Assembly: GCA_025057195.1 (NCBI GenBank)
Contig: JANWWX010000010.1
Location: 1 to 14,365, forward strand
DNA length: 14,365 bases
Source: Leptospiraceae bacterium
GTDB lineage: Bacteria; Spirochaetota; Leptospiria; Turneriellales; Turneriellaceae
Reading direction: 5' to 3'
In this document: piece after piece, positions 1 to 7,635 of the stretch
Numbering within the stretch: the stretch's first letter is position 1
How the letters are laid out: each line of letters starts with the position of its first letter
Notes under the pieces: model-generated
What the model was told of the DNA's origin: nothing
What the model saw: the letters and a program-made list of their open reading frames with translations, nothing else
Database searches by the model: none
Made by a program: the position numbers and the translations under genes

Positions 1-164
1 TGCGCAGGCGTTGTGGCCAGGATGCGCGGATTCTGTTTGGCGCCACGGCCAGAGATGCTATTGGCCGGCGGGGCAAAGCGTTCAAAGCCCTGTTGGCAGG
101 CAAGCGTGGCAAAGGACAGCCATGCCATGATGGGAAAAGAATGGAATTTTATGGGGACTTTCAT
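1..164 (-). CDS. Putative lipoprotein, N-terminal part only (runs off the left edge)
   Basis: Only the first 54 codons are in the window and the frame stays open to the edge. The protein begins MKVPIKFHSFPIMAWLSF and continues ATLAC. This is a type II signal peptide: a basic start (K2, K6), a hydrophobic core, and a lipobox ending at Cys23. Lipidation at Cys23 would anchor it in the inner or outer membrane facing the periplasm or surface. What follows (QQGFERFAPPAN and on) is a polar linker with no recognisable domain. The ATG at 164 is preferred because it places the signal peptide at the extreme N-terminus and has a purine-rich AGAAGA just upstream. An in-frame ATG at 185 would add MLLEEIS and spoil the signal. 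Function is unknown. The dyad at 318-337 lies upstream in the same orientation, after a leader of roughly 120-130 bases. Confidence 0.6.
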   Translation of the reverse strand, partial: MKVPIKFHSFPIMAWLSFATLACQQGFERFAPPANSISGRGAKQNPRILATTPA

Positions 165-439
165 GGATATTTCTTCTAATAGCATAAAGCCAGGTTGGGG
201 AGAATCGTGCCAAAAATTTAGTAAACATGTGTTTTCTAAAATCTTGCTGTCTTGTCCTTTTCCTTCGCCCACTTCTGCTTTGTCTGGCTATAATGTGGAA
301 CACCAGCAAATTGTGATTTTTTCACTTTTTGGAAAAATTTTTTCGGACGGTGACTCCTTGGGCTTTACATAGCATACTGCGGGTGGCTTGTTATGCTTTT
401 TTCTACACTAAGATTTGGGCATTTACCCGCGAAGTGAGA
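165..439. other. Intergenic region between rfbB and the lipoprotein gene
   Basis: There is no convincing gene here. Open frames exist on both strands, but they shadow the lipoprotein gene or lack a start signal or family resemblance. The stretch holds an AT-rich dyad at 318-337 (listed separately). It also holds a weak six-base inverted repeat, AGCATA at 371-376 and TATGCT at 392-397, with a 15-base loop and a T run on the plus strand. The rfb transcript coming from the right must end near here, but no strong GC-rich hairpin with a T tract is visible on the minus strand. Confidence 0.5.
318..337 (-). promoter_or_regulatory. AT-rich dyad resembling the operators of paralogs A and B
   Basis: On the minus strand, TTTTTC and GAAAAA arms are separated by 8 bases, inside a longer A/T tract. 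The flanks align with the regions in front of the two small paralogs: a GTGAAAAAA-type right arm, then a TCxCAATTT stretch, CTGGT, and a final TTATAG. A possible -10, CATTAT, lies at 295-290. Unlike the other two copies, no start codon follows immediately; the next likely gene is the lipoprotein starting at 164. A shared regulator is inferred from the alignment only. Confidence 0.45.
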
Positions 440-1477
440 TTAGGACTTTTTATCTGCCCAGCGTTCTAAATACCACGCGACGGTCTTACGGATCCCCGTT
501 TCGAAATTCTCGTTGGCCCGCCAGCCCAGCTCGGTTTCGATTTTAGTGGCATCGATCGCATAGCGTCGGTCATGACCGGGCCGGTCCGGCACAAAGGTGA
601 TCAAATCGCGGTAGTGCGCGACCGTGAGGCCACGCGAGGATGGCGGTGCAAGTTCCTGCAGCAAAGCGGTGATGGTGTGTGCTATTTCCAGATTGTTGCG
701 CTCGTTGCGCCCACCGATGTTATAGGTCTCACCGGCTTTTCCTTTGTGGAATGCCAGGTCAAGGCCACTGCAGTGGTCGCGCACATAGAGCCAGTCGCGC
801 ACATTCTTGCCGTCGCCATAAATGGGGATAGGCTCTCCGGCCAGTGCTTTGCGGATAATGGTTGGAATCAATTTCTCGGCATGCTGGTGTGGTCCATAGT
901 TATTCGAGCAATTGGTAATGACCGTATTGAGACCATACGTGTGGTGCCAGGCGCGCACCAAAAAATCGCTGCCTGCTTTGGATGCGCTATAAGGGCTATT
1001 CGGAGCATAGGGTGTGTCTTCGCGGAAAAAGCCGGTCTCCCCCAGCGAGCCATAGACCTCGTCGGTGCTCACGTGGTGGAAGCGGCAATGTTCATAGCCC
1101 GCGCGCGGTTTTTGTGGGGATTCAAACCAATGCGCCCGCGCTGCCTCCAGCAAAGTAAAAGTGCCTTTGATATTGGTTTCAATGAAAATTTCCGGCCCGC
1201 GGATGGAGTTATCGACATGCGATTCTGCTGCGAAGTGCAGGACGCCGCGGATGTCGTAGTCGCGAAAAAGTTTTTGCACCAATGCGGCGTCGCGGATGTC
1301 GCCTTGGATAAAAACATAGCGCGGATCATTCTCCACACTTTTGAGGTAGCTAAGGTCTGCCGCGTAGGTCAGCTTGTCGAGGTTGATGAGGCGGTAGTTG
1401 GAGTATTTTTCTAAAAAATACAGGATGAAATTGGAGCCGATGAAGCCGGCCCCGCCGGTGACAAGCAGTGAGGTCAT
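440..1477 (-). CDS. rfbB: dTDP-glucose 4,6-dehydratase (RmlB)
   Basis: Cytoplasmic enzyme that converts dTDP-D-glucose to dTDP-4-keto-6-deoxy-D-glucose, the second step of dTDP-L-rhamnose synthesis. It belongs to the extended short-chain dehydrogenase family. Visible features are the NAD-binding GGAGFIG at residues 8-14, the STDEVYG segment with the catalytic Thr138-Asp139-Glu140 triad, and the YxxxK pair Tyr163-Lys167 in SPYSASK. The substrate-binding NNYGPHQHAEKLIP segment follows near 192-205. Length (345 aa) is normal for the family. The ATG overlaps the rfbD stop as ATGA, so translation is probably coupled. It is the last gene of the rfbACDB set and of the long leftward operon. The identification is firm. 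Confidence 0.97.
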   Translation of the reverse strand: MTSLLVTGGAGFIGSNFILYFLEKYSNYRLINLDKLTYAADLSYLKSVENDPRYVFIQGDIRDAALVQKLFRDYDIRGVLHFAAESHVDNSIRGPEIFIETNIKGTFTLLEAARAHWFESPQKPRAGYEHCRFHHVSTDEVYGSLGETGFFREDTPYAPNSPYSASKAGSDFLVRAWHHTYGLNTVITNCSNNYGPHQHAEKLIPTIIRKALAGEPIPIYGDGKNVRDWLYVRDHCSGLDLAFHKGKAGETYNIGGRNERNNLEIAHTITALLQELAPPSSRGLTVAHYRDLITFVPDRPGHDRRYAIDATKIETELGWRANENFETGIRKTVAWYLERWADKKS

Positions 1478-2358
1478 GGTTTTTGCTCCTCGCGTAGGTT
1501 TTGGTAGGCAGCGACGGCAGAAACCAGCGCTGCACGCCAGTGGCGTATGCTAAATGAAAATTCTTGGGCGAAGCGGCGCGGCCACAGCGCACTAAAGGCC
1601 GGCCGTGGCGTCGGCAGTGGGTATTCGTGCGTCAAAATGGGAAAAACGGGTGTTTGGCTGCCGGCTAGTTCCAAAATCGCGCAAGCAAAGTCATACCAAC
1701 TGGTGACACCATAATTACTGAAATGCCAGACCTGCATGGGGCAGGGCTGCTCGCTGCGCTGCTTTAGCATGTGCCAGAGCGCCTCTGCCAGATCCCCAGC
1801 ATAGGTGGGTGAACCACTCTGGTCTGCGACCACGGAAAGCTGCGGCCGCTCTTGGGCGAGGCGCAACATCGTCTTCATGAAGTTATGGCCGAATTCAGAA
1901 TAAAGCCATGCTGTGCGCACGATCGCTCCCTCCACGCCCGAGGCCAAGACAGCCCTTTCTCCGGCAAATTTGCTTTCGGCATAGACCCCGCGTGGCAGAG
2001 GCGGTTGGTCTTCGGCAATGGGCCGGTTAAAATTGCCATGGAAAATGAAATCTGTAGAGATGTGCAAAAGCCGGATACCGGCGCTGCGGCAAATCTGCGC
2101 CAGGGCGGCCACCGCGCGGTGGTTGATGGCATCAGCCGCTTCGGGCTCTTTTTCTGCGGCATCGACTTTAGTGTAGGCAGCGGTGTTGATGACCCAATGC
2201 GGACGGAGGTCTTTTATTTTTTGGCCGAGCGCCGCCTCATCCGTGATGTCGAGCTCGTTGCGCGCAAAATAATGCGCGTTAACCCCTTGTGGCTGGCATT
2301 TTTTGAGGCATGAGGCTAACTGTCCCCCACCCCCTGTGATGACAACACGCAGCGCCAT
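1474..2358 (-). CDS. rfbD: dTDP-4-dehydrorhamnose reductase (RmlD)
   Basis: Catalyses the final NAD(P)H-dependent reduction of dTDP-4-keto-L-rhamnose to dTDP-L-rhamnose in the cytoplasm. Visible features are the nucleotide-binding GGGGQLA at residues 9-15, NTAAYTKVDAAE near 58-69 (typical of RmlD), STDFIFHG at 101-108, the catalytic Tyr126 and Lys130 in YAESK, and the C-terminal TPRPAFSAL signature. A TTG at 2361 would also open the frame, but the ATG at 2358 is the better start. It shares one base with the rfbC stop (TGATG), and [10 protein letters not shown] is the expected N-terminus. Length (294 aa) is typical. It sits between rfbC and rfbB, overlapping both. The identification is firm. 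Confidence 0.96.
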   Translation of the reverse strand: MALRVVITGGGGQLASCLKKCQPQGVNAHYFARNELDITDEAALGQKIKDLRPHWVINTAAYTKVDAAEKEPEAADAINHRAVAALAQICRSAGIRLLHISTDFIFHGNFNRPIAEDQPPLPRGVYAESKFAGERAVLASGVEGAIVRTAWLYSEFGHNFMKTMLRLAQERPQLSVVADQSGSPTYAGDLAEALWHMLKQRSEQPCPMQVWHFSNYGVTSWYDFACAILELAGSQTPVFPILTHEYPLPTPRPAFSALWPRRFAQEFSFSIRHWRAALVSAVAAYQNLREEQKP

Positions 2359-2900
2359 CAATCAAAAAATTCCGCCTCTGGCCAAAAAGGTAGTGTTTGG
2401 TCTTTTGCCGAGACAATGCGCTGGTTAGGTGGGATTTGCCAATCAATATTTAGCGTGGGATCGGCGTGGTGGATGCCACGCTCGCTGGCTTTGTCATAAA
2501 AATTATCTACCTTATATTGAAAGATGGCTTTTTCGGAAAGCACAGCAAAGCCATGCGCAAAGCCACGGGGGATGAAAAGCAGGTGTTTTTTTTGGTCGTC
2601 GAGAATATAGCTATAGATTTTGCCAAAATGCGGCGAGCTGCGGCGGATATCGACCGCAACATCGAGCACGCGGCCAGTGACGACGCGGACGAGCTTGGCC
2701 TGGGCCATCGCACCAATCTGGTAGTGCAGCCCGCGCACGACACCATAACGGGAAAGCGATTCGTTGTCCTGGACAAAATCTGCCGTGATTCCGAATTCGC
2801 GGCGCAACAGCTCGCGGTTGTAGGGTTCAAAAAAATAGCCTCGCTCGTCAGAAAAAATTTTGGGTTCAACCAAAATTGGTTCTGGGTAGTGTTCAGACAC
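2358..2900 (-). CDS. rfbC: dTDP-4-dehydrorhamnose 3,5-epimerase (RmlC)
   Basis: Cupin-fold epimerase that inverts C3 and C5 of dTDP-4-keto-6-deoxyglucose, the third step to dTDP-L-rhamnose. Visible features are [10 protein letters not shown] at 16-25, the catalytic His59 in VVRGLHYQ, Asp84 in VAVDIR, the PRGFAHGF segment at 111-118, and Tyr129 in FQYKVDNFY near the active-site tyrosine position. The open frame extends upstream to 3026, but that part is the C-terminal end of rfbA read in another frame. The GTG at 2900 gives 180 residues, the usual RmlC size, starting [13 protein letters not shown]. This start overlaps the rfbA stop by eight bases (GTGTCTGA), matching the overlaps elsewhere in the operon. 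Confidence 0.95.
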   Translation of the reverse strand: MSEHYPEPILVEPKIFSDERGYFFEPYNRELLRREFGITADFVQDNESLSRYGVVRGLHYQIGAMAQAKLVRVVTGRVLDVAVDIRRSSPHFGKIYSYILDDQKKHLLFIPRGFAHGFAVLSEKAIFQYKVDNFYDKASERGIHHADPTLNIDWQIPPNQRIVSAKDQTLPFWPEAEFFD

Positions 2901-3777
2901 GGTGTTTTTCAGCCAACCGCAAGAGGTAGCGGCCATACTCCGTTTTTTCGAGTGGCTTGGCCAGTTCGACCAGGTTTTCTGCGCTGATATAGTTTTTGAA
3001 AAAGGCAATTTCTTCAATGCAGGCAATCTTGAGGCCCTGGCGTTTTTCGATCAGGCTGACAAAGTGTGCGGCATCCAAAAGCGATTCGTGCGTGCCAGTA
3101 TCGAGCCAAGCAAAGCCGCGGCCCATGACACTCACCCGCAGCGTTCCCTCGTGGAGATACAAACGATTGAGGTCTGTGATTTCAAGCTCACCACGGGCGG
3201 AGGGTCGCAGTGTTTTCGCTTTTGCCACAACGGTGGCGTCATAAAAATAGAGTCCGACCACCGCATAATTGCTTTTGGGTTTCTGTGGCTTCTCTTCGAT
3301 GCTCAGCGCCCGCATGTTATGGTCGAATTCGACCACGCCGTAGCGTTCAGGATCATGCACTGCATAGGCAAAGATTTCTGCCCCACCATTTTGTTCTGTG
3401 CGTGCCGCGGCGCGGAGCAAAAGTTCGGTTAGGTCATGGCCATAAAAAATGTTATCGCCCAGCACCAACGCCACTGGCGAGTTGCTGATGAAATTTTCAC
3501 CGATCAAAAATGCCTGGGCCAAACCCTCCGGCACCGGCTGCACAGCATAAGAAAACTTTAACCCTAACTTTTCGCCAGAACCTAAAAGCTTCTCAAAGCG
3601 CGGCAAATCCTCTGGCGTCGAGATGATCAGAATCTCGCGGATGCCGGCAAGCATCAAAACCGAAAGTGGATAATAAATCATCGGTTTATCATAAACCGGC
3701 ATCAGTTGCTTCGACACCACTTGGGTGATGGGATAAAGCCGGGTGCCCGAGCCCCCGGCCAGGATGATTCCTTTCAC
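2893..3777 (-). CDS. rfbA: Glucose-1-phosphate thymidylyltransferase (RmlA)
   Basis: Joins glucose-1-phosphate and dTTP to give dTDP-glucose and pyrophosphate, the committed and usually feedback-inhibited step of dTDP-rhamnose synthesis. The N-terminus [16 protein letters not shown] is the nucleotide-binding signature of sugar-phosphate nucleotidyltransferases (GGSGTRLYP at 8-16). It is followed by the lysine motif [10 protein letters not shown] at 28-37, VLGDNIFYG with the metal-binding Asp108, and IEEKP at 160-164. The C-terminal part ([16 protein letters not shown]) is as in RmlA. The start is a GTG whose bases form GTGA with the stop of the upstream CcmD-like gene. Length of 294 aa is normal. 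The gene order A-C-D-B makes the pathway complete within about 3.3 kb. Confidence 0.97.
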   Translation of the reverse strand: MKGIILAGGSGTRLYPITQVVSKQLMPVYDKPMIYYPLSVLMLAGIREILIISTPEDLPRFEKLLGSGEKLGLKFSYAVQPVPEGLAQAFLIGENFISNSPVALVLGDNIFYGHDLTELLLRAAARTEQNGGAEIFAYAVHDPERYGVVEFDHNMRALSIEEKPQKPKSNYAVVGLYFYDATVVAKAKTLRPSARGELEITDLNRLYLHEGTLRVSVMGRGFAWLDTGTHESLLDAAHFVSLIEKRQGLKIACIEEIAFFKNYISAENLVELAKPLEKTEYGRYLLRLAEKHRV

Positions 3778-4256
3778 CGCCTTTTCGTGCCGCGGCGCTG
3801 TGGTTTTTGCTGTGATTTTTTAGCGGGTTGGCTAATCTCTTGTGGTGGGGCCGGTGGCGGCACCGGTGCAGTGGACTTGGCAAGTTGCCGTGCTCGGCGG
3901 TAGGTGAAAATAGCAAAGATCAATAGGACTGCAACGGCAGCCAAAACGGCAGCGTAGAGATAGTAGATTCGCTCCTGGGCAACGCGTTCCGCATTGCGGC
4001 GGTAGAATTCCTCGCTCAGCCAAAAAAGCCGTTGTTCAGAGGTGCTGTGGCTTTTTTTGAAAGCTTGGCTGATTTTTTCAAGTTCCGCATCGCTGAATTG
4101 CGCAAGCGTGCTGCGCGCCTCAGCAGTTTCGGCTTCCAAAAATTTTTCCACACGCGGCCTTAACGTGGCAGGCAGTTCGTCTGTGTCAAATTCGGCCACC
4201 AATGGCAAAACCACCACCAAGGGCATTGCGAAATAAAGCAGTATTTTTTTAAGCAT
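3774..4256 (-). CDS. Single-pass membrane protein, possibly an extended CcmD-like protein
   Basis: I do not recognise a full-length family. The 160-residue protein starts with a hydrophobic export signal (about 1-21, possibly ending at VLPLVA). A charged, mostly helical region (22-96) follows, then a transmembrane segment (about 98-118, [21 protein letters not shown]). It ends in a cytoplasmic tail rich in proline then lysine/arginine (130-160). The helix followed by an arginine-rich stretch (YYLYAAV...TYRRARQL) looks like CcmD, a small haem-export accessory protein, and it directly follows ccmC. CcmD is normally about 60 residues, so the exported N-terminal domain would be an extension. The ATG overlaps the ccmC stop by eight bases (ATGCTTAA). 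The CcmD link is an inference from topology and position. Confidence 0.75.
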   Translation of the reverse strand: MLKKILLYFAMPLVVVLPLVAEFDTDELPATLRPRVEKFLEAETAEARSTLAQFSDAELEKISQAFKKSHSTSEQRLFWLSEEFYRRNAERVAQERIYYLYAAVLAAVAVLLIFAIFTYRRARQLAKSTAPVPPPAPPQEISQPAKKSQQKPQRRGTKRR

Positions 4257-4917
4257 GGTCTTTAACCTCCACTTCTTCTAAAGTCAGTTGGGCAAGGAAA
4301 ATGACAATAAAAAGTAGCATAAAAGAACAAAACATGCTCCAAAAAGCAAGCCGCATTGCCGGGTTTGCCAAGCCAGTGCCCTCAGCGCGGAAGAGCACCG
4401 GGCCAGGGTGTGACACCGTCTTCCAAATATAGATTGCGGTCACCACCAAAACAGCGTTGGCAAGTGCTAAAATCGAAAGCACGGCGCCGATGCGCGCGGC
4501 TTTTTGCCGATCCGCAATGGTCGCACGCAAAAGCAGGTATGCGGAATAGAGTAACCACATGACAAAAAACGAAAGTAGCCTTTCGTCGCCCCAGTTCCAA
4601 AAAACGCCCCACACTGGGCGTGCCCACAGCGGCCCCGTCACCAAAACGGTGGAGGTAAATGCCCAGCCGGTTTTGACAAATGCCACTGCCCGCACATCGT
4701 GTGCCAAATTGCGCGTGATGAGATACAAAACCCCAGAGACCGTGCCACCGATAAACGCCAAAAACGAGACCCAGGCCAGAGGCACATGGAAATAGAAGAT
4801 GCGCTGGACATTGCCCTGCACAGCATCCGCTGGCACGGCCAAAAGCGCTGCATAGGTGGAAACAGCAATGGCCACAAATGCCATTCCCGCAAGCGCGCTG
4901 AAAGCCACAACACTCAC
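4249..4917 (-). CDS. ccmC: Haem exporter/handling protein CcmC (cytochrome c maturation)
   Basis: Integral membrane protein of the CcmC/CcmF/CcsA haem-handling superfamily. It presents haem on the periplasmic face for transfer towards apocytochrome c, classically through CcmE. About six hydrophobic segments are visible. The tryptophan-rich WWD-type motif is at 103-114 (WGVFWNWGDERL). It is flanked by likely haem-ligand histidines, His44 in FYFHVP and His170 in TVSHPGPVL, the usual CcmC arrangement. Length of 222 aa fits CcmC and is far too short for CcmF. The GTG start forms GTGA with the mtnA stop. No ccmA, B, E, F, G or H is present in the window, so the rest of the system must lie elsewhere. 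The WNWGDE segment differs slightly from the common WWxWD form. Confidence 0.88.
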   Translation of the reverse strand: MSVVAFSALAGMAFVAIAVSTYAALLAVPADAVQGNVQRIFYFHVPLAWVSFLAFIGGTVSGVLYLITRNLAHDVRAVAFVKTGWAFTSTVLVTGPLWARPVWGVFWNWGDERLLSFFVMWLLYSAYLLLRATIADRQKAARIGAVLSILALANAVLVVTAIYIWKTVSHPGPVLFRAEGTGLANPAMRLAFWSMFCSFMLLFIVIFLAQLTLEEVEVKDHA

Positions 4918-5951
4918 TCGAGCGTTTCCTCTTCGCTGAAAATGGCAGTGATGTAATTATGGGGGGTGATGTCGAAACTAAAGTTGACCACCGGCACTTT
5001 GGGGGCAATCGGGCGGCCGGCAATTTCGAGCACCTCTGAGGCATCGCGCTCCTCGACCACGATTTTATCCCCGCTTTCCAAAGTGGTGTCAAAAGTAGAA
5101 CGCGGTGCCACAACAAAAAATGGGATGCGGTGTGCGCGCGCCAGCACTGCCAAGGTGAACGTGCCGACTTTGTTGGCAACATCCCCGTTGGCCGCCACGC
5201 GGTCAGCACCAACAAAAACTGCATCCACCATTTTCTTTTGCATGAGGAATCCGGCCTGCGCATCCACGGTCAGAGTCACAGGAATTTTTTCCCGCTGCAG
5301 TTCCCAGGCGGTGATGCGTGCTCCTTGCAAATACGGGCGTGTTTCGGTGGCATAGACCATGTTCAGTTTGCCTTTCTCTTGCAGAAGCCGTATCACTCCC
5401 AACGCAGTACCGATTCCGCCTGTAGCCAACGAACCGGTGTTGCAATGGGTAAGGATATTGTATTTTTCTTTGGGGTAGCCGGCCAAAAGGTGGCGGACCG
5501 CGTTTTGCGCCATTTTGAGGCATCGCTCCGCATCATCCTCGTGGATTTGGCCGGCCTTTTCGTAAAGCTTTGCCACGAGTGCAGCCGCTGCGTCTTTCGC
5601 CTTGGCAGCTTCCGTCGCCCAAAACGCTGTTGCCGTGTTCAGCATTTCTTGTGTCGCCCAGGAAAGGTTGACTGCGGTTGGGCGGGTTGCGTCCAAAAGC
5701 TGTTTTTGTTTTTTTAGGTATTCTACGGTGGGCTTCTTGTTTTTTTTGTGAGCCTCACAAGCTGCCAAATATATGCCATACGCGGCGGTGATACCTATTG
5801 CCGGCGCCCCACGCACCACCATATTTTTTATCGCTTTCGCCACGTCGCTTGCGGTGCGGCAGGTCACATACTCCATTTTGTGCGGCAGAAGTTTTTGGTT
5901 GAGTAGCTCGATTTTTTCCTTGGCTGGTTTGATAAAAGACAGTCGCGTCAT
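4914..5951 (-). CDS. mtnA: S-methyl-5-thioribose-1-phosphate isomerase (MtnA)
   Basis: Aldose-ketose isomerase of the methionine salvage pathway, converting methylthioribose-1-phosphate to methylthioribulose-1-phosphate. It is related to eIF2B subunits. Visible features are VVRGAPAIG at 45-53, the catalytic Cys170 in THCNTGSLATGG, and the catalytic Asp250 in VGADRVAANGDVANKVGT. Length from the chosen start is 345 aa, typical of MtnA. The start is a judgement: an ATG at 5984 overlaps the lysS stop as ATGA but has no visible ribosome-binding site. The ATG at 5951 has AAGGAG nine bases upstream and gives an N-terminus of normal length. No other methionine salvage gene is nearby, so its place between lysS and ccmC looks metabolically unrelated. 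Confidence 0.95.
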   Translation of the reverse strand: MTRLSFIKPAKEKIELLNQKLLPHKMEYVTCRTASDVAKAIKNMVVRGAPAIGITAAYGIYLAACEAHKKNKKPTVEYLKKQKQLLDATRPTAVNLSWATQEMLNTATAFWATEAAKAKDAAAALVAKLYEKAGQIHEDDAERCLKMAQNAVRHLLAGYPKEKYNILTHCNTGSLATGGIGTALGVIRLLQEKGKLNMVYATETRPYLQGARITAWELQREKIPVTLTVDAQAGFLMQKKMVDAVFVGADRVAANGDVANKVGTFTLAVLARAHRIPFFVVAPRSTFDTTLESGDKIVVEERDASEVLEIAGRPIAPKVPVVNFSFDITPHNYITAIFSEEETLE

Positions 5952-5980
5952 GGTGATGTTCTCCTTGGCAGTCATGGCTG

Positions 5981-7513
5981 TCATGGATTTTGTTTTGGGC
6001 GCAAAAGCGGGAACAGGATGACGTCTTTGATGCTCGATTTATTGGTAAAAAGCATCGCCATGCGGTCAATGCCCAACCCCAGTCCACCGGTCGGCGGCAT
6101 GCCGACTTTGAGCGCAGTGATAAAGTCGTCATCGGTTGCCATCGTTTCCTCAGCCCCCTGTTCTTTTTGTCGCAGCTGCTCGCGGAAACGTTCCTCCTGC
6201 TCGAAGGGGTCGTTGAGTTCGCTGAAGGCATTGCCCATTTCACGCCCCGCGATGTAGGGCTCAAAGCGCTCCACCAGATGCGGGTTGCCTGGCATTGCCT
6301 TGGCCAATGGCGAAACAGCTTTTGGATAATTCATCACCATCGTCGGTTGGATCAGCTGCGGCTCGACTTTTTCGGAAAAAACCAGTTCGACCACCTCCCA
6401 AAAGGTGTTGAGATGCGTGGCGTCAACACCACACTCAGATGCGAGTTTTCTGGCTTCAGCAAGCGGTGGTTCTTCCTCTGATAAGAAAACCGTAAAATCA
6501 ATGCCAGTAAAATCGCGGATGCTTTCCAAATAACCCACTTTTTGCCAGGGCCGCGCCAAATGGATGGTGTGGGAACCATAGGGAATATCCGTTTTTCCCA
6601 AAAGTTCCAGCGCCAGGTGTTCAAAGAGCTCCTCAGTGAGTTCCATCATCGTGTGGTAGTCTGCATAGGCCTGATAGATTTCAATCATGGTGAATTCGGG
6701 ATTGTGGCGGGTGCTAATCCCTTCGTTGCGAAAGTTGCGGTTGAGTTCGAAAACCTTTTCGAAGCCACCGACGATCAAGCGTTTGAGATAAAGCTCCGGG
6801 GCGATGCGCAAAAACAGGTCCATGCCCAGCGTGTTATGGTGGGTAATGAAGGGGCGAGCAGCAGCGCCCGAGGCCACAGCCTGCATCATCGGCGTTTCCA
6901 CCTCGATGAAACCGCGCCGGTGCAAAAATTCCCGTATTTCTTGGACCATCTTGGAGCGCAACCGGAATGTGGCGCGGGTGTCGGCATTGACCGCCAAATC
7001 GATATAGCGTTGCCGGTAGCGCTGTTCTGTGTCGCTGAAGCTGTCAAAAACCTCGCCTTCTTTTTCTTTGACTACCGGTAAGGGATAAAGATTTTTTGCC
7101 AAAAGCACCAGTCGGCTCGCCTCAATCGTCGGCTCTCCGGTTTTGGTCCGGAACGGCCGACCGGTAACTCCCACAATGTCTCCCAGGTCCAACTGGCGCA
7201 GCAAAAAATACTCATCTTCATTGAGGGTTTTATTGCTGGCATAGATTTGGATCTTGCCAGTGGCATCCTGCAATTCCAAAAATTGTGCCTTACCCATGTC
7301 GCGGATGGCGACCACCCGTCCGGCAGTTGTCACCGCGGCTGCATCCGCAGGCGGAGTACGGTCATTGTCTTTTCCAAAGTGCTCGATCCGAAGCTGGGCA
7401 ATGTCCTCTTTGCCGGCAAAGCGCACCGGATAGGGATCGATGCCGCGCTGGCGGATGGCCTGCAACTTTTGCAGACGCTGTGCTTCCAGCGCTGATGGCG
7501 CTTCGGCATTCAC
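5981..7513 (-). CDS. lysS: Lysyl-tRNA synthetase, class II (LysS)
   Basis: Charges tRNA-Lys with lysine in the cytoplasm. The order of parts is classic for class IIb. An N-terminal helix (QRLQKLQAIRQRGIDPYP) precedes the OB-fold anticodon-binding domain (about 63-140). Motif 1 is around GFIEVETPMM (201-210). Motif 2 is RNFRNEGISTRHNPEFTMIE (259-278). Motif 3 contains GGLGLGIDRMAML (from 475). The frame is open to a GTG at 7579, but residues upstream of the GTG at 7513 (LTRRGPCSNPLHDV and on) are not like LysRS. Starting at 7513 gives 510 aa, near the usual 490-510. No clear ribosome-binding site marks either start. It is the first gene of the leftward operon, 122 bases downstream of paralog A. 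Confidence 0.95.
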   Translation of the reverse strand: MNAEAPSALEAQRLQKLQAIRQRGIDPYPVRFAGKEDIAQLRIEHFGKDNDRTPPADAAAVTTAGRVVAIRDMGKAQFLELQDATGKIQIYASNKTLNEDEYFLLRQLDLGDIVGVTGRPFRTKTGEPTIEASRLVLLAKNLYPLPVVKEKEGEVFDSFSDTEQRYRQRYIDLAVNADTRATFRLRSKMVQEIREFLHRRGFIEVETPMMQAVASGAAARPFITHHNTLGMDLFLRIAPELYLKRLIVGGFEKVFELNRNFRNEGISTRHNPEFTMIEIYQAYADYHTMMELTEELFEHLALELLGKTDIPYGSHTIHLARPWQKVGYLESIRDFTGIDFTVFLSEEEPPLAEARKLASECGVDATHLNTFWEVVELVFSEKVEPQLIQPTMVMNYPKAVSPLAKAMPGNPHLVERFEPYIAGREMGNAFSELNDPFEQEERFREQLRQKEQGAEETMATDDDFITALKVGMPPTGGLGLGIDRMAMLFTNKSSIKDVILFPLLRPKQNP

Positions 7514-7635
7514 ATAGCCAAAAAGGATTTTTGCGACGTCGTGTAAAGGATTGGAGCAAGGGCCACGCCTGGTAAGCACCCAACGATGGGTGGTGCAAAC
7601 CGTCTGGGCTGATCCTATCAGGAAATGTAGAATTG

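Noticed and set aside
82..309. Open frame of 75 codons on the minus strand
   Set aside because: It overlaps the lipoprotein start in another frame and has a composition unlike a real protein (many R, H, S). The 164 start with a lipobox is better supported.
13..372. Open frame of 119 codons on the plus strand at the left end
   Set aside because: It runs opposite the lipoprotein signal peptide frame, shows no family resemblance, and has no ribosome-binding site.
371..402. Inverted repeat AGCATA/TATGCT with a T run, as a terminator
   Set aside because: The stem is only six AT-rich pairs with a 15-base loop. The T run is on the plus strand, where no gene precedes it.
572..1414. Long plus-strand open frame of 280 codons opposite rfbB
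   Set aside because: It is an antisense shadow of rfbB, which carries all catalytic motifs of RmlB. Similar antisense frames opposite the other genes were left out for the same reason.
2901..3026. N-terminal extension of rfbC up to 3026
   Set aside because: These residues are the rfbA C-terminus in another frame. RmlC proteins begin near the GTG at 2900.
7514..7579. N-terminal extension of LysS to the GTG at 7579
   Set aside because: The added 22 residues are not like LysRS N-termini and there is no ribosome-binding site; 510 aa is already full length.
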